Assembly (NCBI GenBank): GCA_018644785.1
Contig: JABGPV010000085.1
Location: 1-17,669, forward strand
Length of the DNA: 17,669 bases
Direction: 5' to 3'
Source: Deltaproteobacteria bacterium
Lineage (GTDB): Bacteria > Desulfobacterota > DSM-4660 > Desulfatiglandales > Desulfatiglandaceae
Position numbers and translations under genes: made by a program. Below are positions 7,239-13,617 of the stretch, in pieces; the stretch's first letter is position 1, and every line of letters begins with the position of its first letter. Under the pieces are notes generated by a model. It ran no database searches. It had not been told where the DNA came from and was given only the letters and a program-made list of their open reading frames with translations.

Positions 7239-7936
7239 ACATTTGAACCCGCTGATGCCTCCTCCTTGTTTTGGCGGTCAGCGATTCTGGCCGTATTGAT
7301 GTTGATGGCCACGGTGGAGACCAGGTTTCCCTCGGCATCATAGACCGGGTAGAAGGCCTGTTCACTCAGAGGAGATTGGATGTGAGGGCATTTTTCAGGG
7401 CCGGATTCCTGAAGGCTCAGGGATGCGGCAAAAGCCATGCAGGAGGGAAGGCCGCATTGGCCGCAGTTGGTTTTCGGCAGTAACTTGAGGATGTTGAGTA
7501 CGGAAACCCTTTTGTGTATTCTGCGGTTGGGTGTTATTTCATCCCGCCGTGAAGATATGTCATTCAAGAAGCTGAACAATGACTTCAGAAAAGCCCTGGC
7601 GTGAGATCGGTCTTCAATCGGCGATATGAGGCCGGCCTGAGGATAAAGAACGCAAGAACAATTTTTGTAAAGGAATCTGATGAATCGGGGCGCTTGGTGA
7701 AGTTCCGCCCGCTCGGCCACAGCGTTCAGATAGGGGAACAGGGGACTGACATCAGTGTTGAGAAGGAAGCTGGCCATCATGGCGGTTTCTGACGTGCTTC
7801 CGGGCTTAAACGAAGGTTCCCGGAAATAGACTCTGAGACCATGAAAGGAAAATTTATCTGCGGTTCCTTCAATAAATCCGCCGACTTTCCTTGCAGGCTC
7901 TTTCCTGGTAAGTGAATTGATCTCCATGAAAAACAT
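6989..7936 (-). CDS. Fe-S domain/LuxR-type HTH fusion regulator
   Basis: The protein has 315 residues. Residues 55-130 match an N-terminal module I associate with Fe-S proteins of anaerobes (FPYLNAV, then ISPIEDRSHAR). A Fes-type cluster motif follows: NCGQCGLPSCMAFA with Cys158, Cys161 and Cys166, and Cys183 in a later CP. A short segment (FYPVYDAEGNLV) and an acidic linker precede the GerE/LuxR helix-turn-helix at 253-315 ([20 protein letters not shown], then [10 protein letters not shown]). It probably binds DNA as a dimer under control of a 4Fe-4S cluster that senses redox or metal state; that is inference. ATG 7936 is used; ATG 7927 is an alternative, and neither has a strong ribosome site. 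The DUF3786 gene downstream is a likely target or partner. Confidence 0.8.
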   Translation of the reverse strand: MFFMEINSLTRKEPARKVGGFIEGTADKFSFHGLRVYFREPSFKPGSTSETAMMASFLLNTDVSPLFPYLNAVAERAELHQAPRFIRFLYKNCSCVLYPQAGLISPIEDRSHARAFLKSLFSFLNDISSRRDEITPNRRIHKRVSVLNILKLLPKTNCGQCGLPSCMAFAASLSLQESGPEKCPHIQSPLSEQAFYPVYDAEGNLVSTVAININTARIADRQNKEEASAGSNVKDRPEVDPGNVEEANESLPMPLSERELEVLCILAEGTSNNDIARMLNISPHTVKSHVIHIFNKLGVNDRTQAAVWAARHHLI

Positions 7937-8066
7937 CTCATGTTCGATATCAAGCAGGGAATTGTATTTTCACAATGCGTTCTAATGGATTGTATATGAG
8001 TTTCCATGAAAATGCTACTCTAACACCTCATTTTTTAAGAATCCATATCCGTCGGCTGTTTCGCAC

Positions 8067-8085
8067 CTTCCATCGCGAATGGAAG
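8067..8085. other. Hairpin after the DUF3795 fragment
   Basis: CTTCCAT (8067-8073) pairs exactly with ATGGAAG (8079-8085) over a 5-base loop, 4 bases past the end of the minus-strand gene. No T-tract follows, so it may stabilise a transcript end and not terminate by itself. Confidence 0.35.
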
Positions 8086-8089
8086 ATGA

Positions 8090-8407
8090 CTACCGGTATC
8101 GTGGCTGGTCTTCTGTTTCTTCATAGTATGCGGTAACACCGATCTCCTTGATCCGCTCCTGCATCTGAATCCATCTCTGTTGCAGGTGTTGGTCAAAATT
8201 GGTCTTGTCACAGGGAAATTCATTGCACTCGAAACAGAAATTCACACTTTTTTCCCGAAAGCAGGCCTGAACACCGCAATCCGGCCATTTGCATGTACCC
8301 TTTCGGCATCCCTCGCAATCGGGTGATGCCAAATAGGTCAACAACCTTTTGAAAGCAGGATAGTCCCTGAAGGGAGGTAAAAAACCGGAGCAATCTTGAA
8401 AAATCAT
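8090..8407 (-). pseudogene. DUF3795 Cys-rich protein, N-terminally truncated
   Basis: The frame reads DYPAFKRLLTYLASPDCEGC, then WPDCGVQACFREK, then NFCFECNEFPC and a tail with ERIKEIGVTAYYEETED. This is the C-terminal two thirds of DUF3795-type proteins, which carry clustered cysteines thought to bind metal. The usual first module with CGLxCxxC near the N-terminus is missing. The first in-frame ATG is at 8407, and an in-frame TAG lies at 8459-8461. The full-length relative at 13618-14139 retains the first module. The break falls where the divergent Nif11-like gene begins, 30 bases away, so an insertion or deletion probably removed the 5' part. Its function is unknown, and it may be dead. Confidence 0.6.
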
Positions 8408-8437
8408 TGATTTGTAGAAAATGAGGGAGGATACATA

Positions 8438-8626
8438 ATGGCACTCGAAAGCGCTCAACTATTTGTTGTAAAGATGAGGGAAGACAAAAATTTCAGACAA
8501 AAGGTCAGTGATGTTGCCGATAGGGAATCATTGTGGGATTTGGTGAAAAATGAAGGTTTCGATTTTGATGAGCGGGATTTGGCGGGAGCAATGGCGGCAT
8601 GTATGACGGAAATGGAAGGATTATGA
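8438..8626 (+). CDS. Nif11-like leader/domain peptide
   Basis: The product has 62 residues. MALESAQLFVVKMREDKNFR and the later ESLWDLVKNEGFDFDERDL match the Nif11 (PF07862) pattern: a first helix, a conserved Asp/Phe/Arg turn, and the GFDF motif before the last helix. Nif11 domains serve as leaders of modified peptides (nitrile hydratase-like and Nif11 precursor families), but also occur alone. Here the protein ends at EMEGL with a single Cys and no long core after a Gly-Gly site, so it may be only a domain-sized relative. A GGAGG site lies 7 bases before ATG. No lanthionine or cyclodehydratase enzyme is in the window. It is the only plus-strand gene between 5465 and 15629. Confidence 0.7.
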   Translation: MALESAQLFVVKMREDKNFRQKVSDVADRESLWDLVKNEGFDFDERDLAGAMAACMTEMEGL

Positions 8627-8688
8627 GCGACCGGCTTCAGCTTCACTCAACCAACGCAAAGGGATCAAAGTCCTGACGGGTCTTGTGA

Positions 8689-9576
8689 TCATTCTTGTTT
8701 AGATTTGACGGCTTCAACCGTTGCCGAACAGACAAAATCACGAATGTTATTATTCGTCATCTGCTCTCCTGCGGTTTTGGGGTCCTCTTCTTTAAATTGT
8801 ATACCGATTTCCTGAAAGCCGGCGTGGTTCAACATGTCTTTCAAGTCATCTACAAAAGAGGCGCCTGCTATGCAACCGACATAAAGGTCTGGATCTTTAT
8901 GGATATCGTCCGGTACGGGCGCCCTGGAAACCATGTCGGAAACGATAAGACGACCTCCCGGCTTCAGAACCCGGGACACTTCGGAGTAAACCCTTGGTTT
9001 ATCGGGTGAGAGATTGATAACGCAATTCGAGATGACAATGTCCACGGATTCATCGGCAACGGGGAGATTTTCCATTTCGCCCAATCGAAATTCAACGTTC
9101 CCATAATCCGCCCTTTCACTGTTTTCTCTGGACTTGCTTACCATTTCAGGCGTCATGTCCACCCCGATGATGCGTCCATCCTCACCTACCTGCCTGGCAG
9201 CAAGAAAGCAGTCGAAACCGCCGCCACTCCCCAAATCCAGGACTGTTTCTCCGGATTTGACCACAGCCTTGGAGAGGGGGTTTCCGCAACCCAAGCCCAA
9301 ATATGATCCATTCGGCGCTTTTTTAATGTCATCCTCCGTATAAGCAAATTGTTGTGATGAATCTGAACTCGAATCCCCAGCGGGCGCGGTTTCACAGCAA
9401 GATGAAACCATCGGAGGGCCGCAACAACTTCTCCCTTGCGCCTTAAGAGTCAAATCTCTCGAAGGTTCGCAGCAAGAGGGAGCGGCAGGAGACCCACCAC
9501 AACCGCCTCCAGCCGCCTCGGCATAATGCAAACGCACGGTTGTTCTAATTTTCTCTTTTTCCATCCCTTTCATCAT
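8689..9576 (-). CDS. arsM: Arsenite S-adenosylmethionine methyltransferase
   Basis: ArsM methylates As(III) stepwise to methyl- and dimethylarsenicals using SAM. ATG 9576 has AAGGAGG five bases upstream and gives 295 residues. An N-terminal Cys-rich stretch (GGGCGG, SCCEPS, SCCGPP, SCCETA) precedes the Rossmann methyltransferase, whose SAM loop is VLDLGSGGGFD near 112-122. The three cysteines needed for arsenite binding and catalysis in characterised ArsM proteins are present: GLGCGNP (Cys97), ISNCVIN (Cys185) and YVGCIAG (Cys235). The start overlaps the stop of the upstream merB-like frame in ATGA, so the two are probably translationally coupled. Together they suggest a unit that handles organic and inorganic metal(loid)s. 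No ArsR gene is seen nearby. Confidence 0.92.
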   Translation of the reverse strand: MMKGMEKEKIRTTVRLHYAEAAGGGCGGSPAAPSCCEPSRDLTLKAQGRSCCGPPMVSSCCETAPAGDSSSDSSQQFAYTEDDIKKAPNGSYLGLGCGNPLSKAVVKSGETVLDLGSGGGFDCFLAARQVGEDGRIIGVDMTPEMVSKSRENSERADYGNVEFRLGEMENLPVADESVDIVISNCVINLSPDKPRVYSEVSRVLKPGGRLIVSDMVSRAPVPDDIHKDPDLYVGCIAGASFVDDLKDMLNHAGFQEIGIQFKEEDPKTAGEQMTNNNIRDFVCSATVEAVKSKQE

Positions 9577-10322
9577 GTTCCTCCTTTTGAACCGGGTAGC
9601 ATTGTTCGCTCTCTTATTCTTGGGCCTGTGCCCCATAAAGAATTGTTCTTTCCGAGTTCCATAACAACCTGCATCATTTCCTTTCGATATTCCTTGAGGT
9701 GCGACATCCAGTTGCCCTCCAGCTTGGCCGTAAAATAGGGAATTGCAAACAACTTTCGCACATCTGCCAGGGAGATTAGGCCGTCGTCCTTCGCATTCGA
9801 GTAGCCTGCCCATCTTCTGGCATGTTCTTCCGACCGGAAGAAATTCATGGTGCTTCAGGAATAGGCCCAATCTTCATGCCATTTCCAGGTAGGAACCGAC
9901 ATGTAGCCTACAAGCCTCTCGGGCTCAATCTTTAGCGTTTCACCGTCTCGCATCTCAACCACCATGGGCTCCCCACAATCCAGGCAGGGGGCTTCGATCC
10001 GCACCAGCTTTCCGGGAAAATTCCAGCTGACCGCCAGCGAGTCAAAGGCTCACAACCCGAACCACTTCTGTTTGTCCTCCACACTGATACGATATTGGGT
10101 CGGCTGGCTGCTGAAGGGAGGGAAGGTGGCTATGTAATCGGTGTTGGGGTAGAGCCAGCCTGGTGCCCCCGCTTTGAACAACCCATGTAGAATCAGGCGG
10201 CCCTGCTTCATGCTAACCCCCAGGGCTCGGGCGATGTCCGTATAATGCGGGGCCGGGCCGTTGGCCACTATGTAACGCATGATAAAATCATAGGCTTTAT
10301 TTTGAAAATTGGCGTTTGTCAC
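9573..10322 (-). CDS. merB: MerB-like organomercurial lyase with two UGA (selenocysteine) codons
   Basis: One continuous frame from GTG 10322 (AGGAG, 7 bases upstream) to TGA 9573-9575 encodes 249 residues if UGA at codons 91 (10050-10052) and 156 (9855-9857) is decoded. Residues 1-80 form a winged-helix-like region (HYTDIARALGVS) as in MerB. Then come GL-U-AFD, APCLDCG, a VEPA-like IEPERLVGY segment and YS-U-STMNFF. In Tn21-type MerB the matching positions are Cys96 of CALD with Asp99, and Cys159 of SFCCHVHFF, the residues that cleave carbon-mercury bonds. Both catalytic cysteines are therefore UGA here and the Asp (94) is kept. Each UGA is followed by a hairpin placed like a bacterial SECIS. 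The frame ends in an ATGA overlap with arsM. A pseudogene with two chance nonsense mutations exactly at these codons is unlikely. Substrate may differ from alkylmercury. No selA, selB, selC or selD is in the window. Confidence 0.85.
9825..9842 (-). promoter_or_regulatory. SECIS-like hairpin after the second merB UGA
   Basis: On the minus strand TTCTTCCGGTCGGAAGAA forms a perfect 7-bp stem with loop GGTC. Counting the U of UGA 9857 as 1, the loop is at 23-26, within the usual bacterial SECIS range, and it begins with GG. The codons also encode the conserved FFRSEE, so part of the symmetry may reflect protein constraint. Confidence 0.75.
10028..10044 (-). promoter_or_regulatory. SECIS-like hairpin after the first merB UGA
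   Basis: TGAC and GTCA pair, followed inward by a bulged T and CG/CG, around a CTGG loop at 16-19 from the UGA. An alternative fold, GCTG/CAGC with loop GCGGT at 19-23, also presents a G at the loop start. It is weaker than the hairpin after the second UGA. Confidence 0.5.
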
Positions 10323-10624
10323 GTTACGTCTCCTTTGTATTATGCCCCTTTGAGAGCCTGATTAATGTTTTCGCTCGAATACCCGTTTAATCCCTTCCTT
10401 CCACTCTTTTCCGTCTTTTCCATTACGGTTATCAAACGTAATTGATCTATTCTGTTTAGACGGAAAAACATCAAAAAAGATGCAAAATGTCTTCATGCAT
10501 CCATTTTGAAAAATGAAGCTTCCTTTTTTGGATAAATAAATATGGGCATGATTAATCCCTGAAAAAATAGGCCGTGCAACACTGCTCTACTTTTTCTAAA
10601 CAGCATGCACGTATGTTTCCAGGC
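10323..10624. other. Intergenic region upstream of merB-arsM
   Basis: No coding frame is convincing here. The region is AT-rich and should hold the merB-arsM promoter. A TAATAC-like box lies 20-25 bases before the GTG start, but no good -35 partner is visible. I found no MerR- or ArsR-type operator. Confidence 0.4.
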
Positions 10625-10648
10625 AAAAAAAATCCCCCATTTGGGGGA
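10625..10648 (-). terminator. Rho-independent terminator of the AhpD-SigZ gene (palindrome site B)
   Basis: On the minus strand CCCCCAAATGGGGG (10634-10647) is followed directly by A and eight T, 42 bases after the stop at 10690. This is a classic intrinsic terminator. The stem has the same sequence as the dyads at 6946 and 13319, which complicates reading all of them as operators. Confidence 0.75.
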
Positions 10649-10689
10649 GTGATGGTGATTTTTTTGATTTCTCTGGAATGAGCAGGAGT

Positions 10690-11511
10690 TTATCCGGCCT
10701 GCTTTCTCGGTTCGTAGTCGATCAGGCTTCCGTTTTTATCAAACTCGAAACGACAACAGTTGAGGAGCATGCCTTTCAACATTTCCCGGCCCCTCTGAAC
10801 TCGGGATTTGGCTCCGGAAAGGGACAATCCCTCCTGCTCGGCAAGGTCTCTCTGTCTCAAACCCTGAATATCGGAGAGCATGAGCGCCCGGCGGTAATGG
10901 TCCGGCATCCGTTCGATCATGGGAACAATACACCTTGCGATGTTCTCTTGCGCCTTTTCACTCTCCCCTGCTTCAGCGGAAGCGATCGTCTCCGGGAGTT
11001 CGCCGGTTTCCTTTCGGGTTCGATAATAGTCAATGATGACATTCCGGGTTATTCGATAGATCCAGCTTCGAATCCGGGTGTTGTCGTTGAGGGTGTGAAA
11101 TTTGACGTGCACCTTCAGGAATACTTCTTGAAGGATGTCTTCCACCACTGATACGTCGCTTATACGCTTCCGTATGAAACCCTGGAGCGGGTCATTATAC
11201 TCTTTCCAAATCGATTCCATGTCAGTCATTTTCTTCTGTTCCAACCACTTTATTTTTTGGGCCTCTACGAACTGTGCGCTCACCTTGTGTGCAGCGACAG
11301 CCATCACAATACTCTGAACCGCGCCCATCTCTTCCTTCGTAATGCCTTCTTTTTCGGCCACGCCGGAATAGTACTTCATTCAGGGGTAGCATCCAAGTGC
11401 CATGGCGACGGACATGTGGAGCATAATAGTTGTTTTCTGATCCACTGTCTTATTATAACGTGTCGCGTTGTAAAAATCATCAAATGTCTTCTGTTGTTTT
11501 TCCGATAACAC
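10690..11511 (-). CDS. AhpD-like selenocysteine domain fused in frame to a SigZ-type ECF sigma factor
   Basis: With UGA at 11380-11382 read as Sec44, one frame runs from GTG 11511 (AGGAGG, 6 bases upstream) to 10690, giving 273 residues. Residues 1-94 match AhpD/carboxymuconolactone-decarboxylase-like proteins: HMSVAMALGCYP-U-MKYYS holds the CxxC redox motif as CxxU, then GVAEKEGIT and SIVMAVAAHKV. AhpD-like selenoproteins with CxxU are a known type. From Met95 (11229) the frame continues as a SigZ-like sigma factor: region 2 with VEDILQEVFLKVH and RSWIYRITRNVIIDYY, region 4 with LSDIQGLRQRDLAEQEG and SGAKSRVQRGREML, and the C-terminal CCRFEFD seen in SigZ. There is no stop between the parts. 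The sigma part could also start alone at 11229, though only a weak AGAAG site precedes it. A redox-sensing domain tied to a sigma factor suggests thiol/selenol control of transcription. A terminator follows. Confidence 0.8.
11353..11368 (-). promoter_or_regulatory. SECIS-like hairpin after the AhpD UGA
   Basis: TTC-c-GGC and GCCGAA pair with one bulged C, giving six base pairs and a GTG loop at 22-24 from the UGA. Position and G-first loop agree with bacterial SECIS elements and with the hairpin after the second merB UGA. Confidence 0.6.
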
Positions 11512-11729
11512 CTTGCGCCTCCTGTTCGGTTTCCTGACCTCTCGTAAAGGCTAAATGAAATATGAGCGTTCAGACTTGTGATTCCATGGGAGGACGAAAC
11601 ACCTCCGGGACATGCTACACAATAATCAGATCACTGCGTTTCCAACCATACTTACGCAGACGAGAGCGGAAGAAAAAGGACGCAAAATTTGTGGGGAGTC
11701 TACATAATTTTTTCAGTTCCTCACAAGAA

Positions 11730-12041
11730 CTAAAATGATCGAAACCATGTCAAAAGGTCAGGATCATTTCTTTTCTGTTGCGCCTGCACCATATCATCAA
11801 ATTCCAAACGCAACTGCGGGAACATGAACCACATATTAGACCGCCTCTTATCATCAGCGTCCCGGTATTCTTCTAATATTTCCTGAGAAGTTTGCGCAAA
11901 TCCGGTAGAACTGTTTTCGAAATTTGCTCCGCTGGCTCTGGGGCAAATTGCGTCGGAACAACAATCATCGCAGAATATTTGAGCGTTGAATGCTTTTTTT
12001 TCTACACTATCCATACTGCTCCTACATTGATTGTAGCTCAT
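11730..12041 (-). CDS. Small Cys-rich hypothetical protein
   Basis: The product has 103 residues from ATG 12041, with GAGGGG 9 bases upstream. The N-terminal third has five cysteines (NQC, then FCDDCCSDAIC), which could bind metal or a cluster. The rest is charged and soluble (EILEEYRDADDKRR, then LEFDDMVQAQQKR). There is no signal peptide or membrane helix. I do not recognise the family. It lies between two minus-strand genes, 98 bases from the Fe-S protein gene and 218 bases from the AhpD-SigZ gene, so it may be cotranscribed with either. The 11512-11729 gap shows nothing I can support. Confidence 0.5.
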   Translation of the reverse strand: MSYNQCRSSMDSVEKKAFNAQIFCDDCCSDAICPRASGANFENSSTGFAQTSQEILEEYRDADDKRRSNMWFMFPQLRLEFDDMVQAQQKRNDPDLLTWFRSF

Positions 12042-12139
12042 AATTGATTTCCCCTCACAATTTAGGCGCTTTTATTTTCCGCAGTCAGTACCTCTTTTCA
12101 AATGGCCCTACACCGCTTCCATAAAAGCAAACCTCAATT

Positions 12140-13231
12140 CTATTGCTTAGATATGGCCATCGGTACAACTCCCCGCCTTTTGGCAATCTCCATAAACATG
12201 TGCATGCCGGTTTCCGGCGGTGTAACTCGCTCATTTTCGGGCTTTTGTTTCAATTGAATTGCTTGAGGGGGACAAACGTTCACGCAAAGGCTGCAACCGA
12301 TACACCTGTCCTGGTCGATTTCCGCCGCATCATCCCTTTCAACATGAATGGCATCCATGGGACAATGCTCCAGGCAGGTTTCGCAAGCTTCGCACAGATC
12401 CCGGTTTACAAACGCTTGAAAGCTCGGTTTGAGCACTTCTGCCGGGCGTGGATGTTTCTTTAGTGTGCCAAGGACAACACAACAATCGGAGCAGCAGTTG
12501 CAGATATTTGCCGGCGCCTGGGTGTTAAAAGGCATGGTCACCAGTCCGGCATCCTCGCACAGATCAAGTATTTCCAGCGCTTCATCGGTGCTAATTTGCC
12601 GCCCCGTTCCACGGTCCATATAATACCGGGCCTGGGAACCGAACATGAGGCATGTTTCCACCGGCTTGTCGCAACTTTTATCGAGAACGCCCTTTTGCAC
12701 CCTGCAAATACACTTTGTCACGGCGATCAAGTCCTGGTTCCTTACGATCTCCCGGGAATGATCATAAACCGCCATGGGGTATGACACATCAATTTCCCTG
12801 TTCACCGGAATGGGCCTGTGTATCAGGACAGGCTCCGTTTCAGTGAAATTCTTGTGGAAAACTTCCTTATAATAGCCCTCGAAAAGCGAGGCCTGTGTTT
12901 CATCCATGGTTTCGGACTGTTGTTCGAAAATCCCCGGAGCAAAAGGCAGGGCGCCAAATTTAGCAACGCCTTTTTTACGACGACGGAAAACGAGACCCTT
13001 TTCAAACATCTGATCAAGAATCTCCTCAACGGCTCCTGACTTCTTATTGCCGCATTTTGCTATAGACTCGGCCGTTTCGGGTTTCAAGTCCAGGAACAGG
13101 AAAAGCTCCGCCTCCTCAGGCTTGAAAAACTTCTTAAGTATTTGCATCTCAATTCCGGATTCGGCGTTCGGAAAGCCCACACCGTACTGGTCGAGTTTTT
13201 GCCTGAGCCTCTCGTAAATCTGGTTTTCCAT
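12140..13231 (-). CDS. Winged-helix/4Fe-4S dicluster ferredoxin-like protein
   Basis: ATG 13231 (MENQIYERLR) has GGAGG five bases upstream; ATG 13243 is a possible alternative. It encodes 363 residues. Residues 25-95 look like a winged helix (FKPEEAELFLFLDLKPETAE, then LDQMFEKGLVFRRR). The middle holds CICR, CDKPVETC and an unusual Cys group NICNCCSDCC, near 174-251. The C-terminus has two ferredoxin motifs: CEACETCLEHCP and CIGCSLCVNVCP, for two 4Fe-4S clusters. This architecture is common in Desulfobacterota and is thought to move electrons to unnamed partners; the substrate is unknown. It is soluble, with no export signal. A palindrome (site C) lies about 90 bases upstream, where an activator might bind. 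The truncated LuxR copy lies directly upstream of it. Confidence 0.8.
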   Translation of the reverse strand: MENQIYERLRQKLDQYGVGFPNAESGIEMQILKKFFKPEEAELFLFLDLKPETAESIAKCGNKKSGAVEEILDQMFEKGLVFRRRKKGVAKFGALPFAPGIFEQQSETMDETQASLFEGYYKEVFHKNFTETEPVLIHRPIPVNREIDVSYPMAVYDHSREIVRNQDLIAVTKCICRVQKGVLDKSCDKPVETCLMFGSQARYYMDRGTGRQISTDEALEILDLCEDAGLVTMPFNTQAPANICNCCSDCCVVLGTLKKHPRPAEVLKPSFQAFVNRDLCEACETCLEHCPMDAIHVERDDAAEIDQDRCIGCSLCVNVCPPQAIQLKQKPENERVTPPETGMHMFMEIAKRRGVVPMAISKQ

Positions 13232-13318
13232 ATGGTCCTCCATATTGGGTTCTACTCCTCCAAAACGGCTGTTCTTGTTAATAAGGGAAACTATAAGCGC
13301 AATTTCGAAGGTTCACAT

Positions 13319-13332
13319 CCCCCAAATGGGGG
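13319..13332. promoter_or_regulatory. CCCCCAAATGGGGG palindrome, site C
   Basis: This dyad is identical to site A and came with the duplicated block. It now lies 87 bases before the start of the winged-helix/ferredoxin gene. It may serve as an operator there or be passive baggage of the duplication. Confidence 0.4.
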
Positions 13333-13360
13333 AAAGAAGAATTTTTTCGGGTGAAAAGGC

Positions 13361-13609
13361 CTAAATCAAATGGTGGCGGGCCGCCCAGACGGCTGCTTGG
13401 GTGCGGTCGTTTACGCCCAGTTTGTTGAAAATATGAATGACATGGCTTTTGACAGTATGGGGGCTGATGTTGAGGATGCGTGCGATATCGTTGTTGCTGG
13501 TGCCTTCAGCCAGAATGCAGAGAACCTCCAGTTCCCGCGCCGAAAGGGGCATGGGAAAGACCCGTTTGCTTCTTCCACATTTTCCGGGTCCACATCCGGG
13601 CGCTCTTTA
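13361..13609 (-). pseudogene. LuxR-type HTH fragment, duplicate of the Fe-S/LuxR C-terminus
   Basis: The frame from ATG 13552 to 13361 gives 63 residues, nearly identical to the last 63 of the regulator at 6989 ([20 protein letters not shown], then [10 protein letters not shown]). Upstream the matching linker ([17 protein letters not shown]) is still readable to 13609 but is one base out of frame with the HTH. The Fe-S sensing part is absent. A free HTH could still be made from ATG 13552 and might compete for sites, but no strong ribosome site is present (AAACGGG only). Most likely a non-functional copy. Confidence 0.7.
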
Positions 13610-13617
13610 GAAATGGT

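Larger units (their letters stand above)
13314..13609. repeat. 298-bp duplicated block, copy 2
   Basis: This block matches 6941-7238 closely in the same direction. It contains the LuxR C-terminus and its 3' flank with the palindrome. Differences include single-base indels (for example one fewer T at 13341-13347 and one missing base before the codon at 13552). It ends 8 bases before the stop of the upstream DUF3795 gene. Confidence 0.85.

Noticed and set aside
9573..9848. A separate 91-residue gene starting at MNFFRSEEHARRW
   Set aside because: It is the same frame as the MerB-like protein after a UGA at the second catalytic Cys; no ribosome site precedes this ATG.
8689..9870. A longer ArsM start giving 393 residues
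   Set aside because: The extra 98 residues overlap the merB-like gene in another frame; ATG 9576 has a strong ribosome site and normal ArsM length.
10050..10322. A separate 90-residue wHTH gene ending before arsM
   Set aside because: It is the N-terminus of the MerB-like frame, stopped only by the UGA at the first catalytic Cys.
10690..11379. A 229-residue gene starting at ATG 11379
   Set aside because: That ATG is the codon after the UGA of the CxxU motif; the real frame starts at GTG 11511 with AGGAGG.
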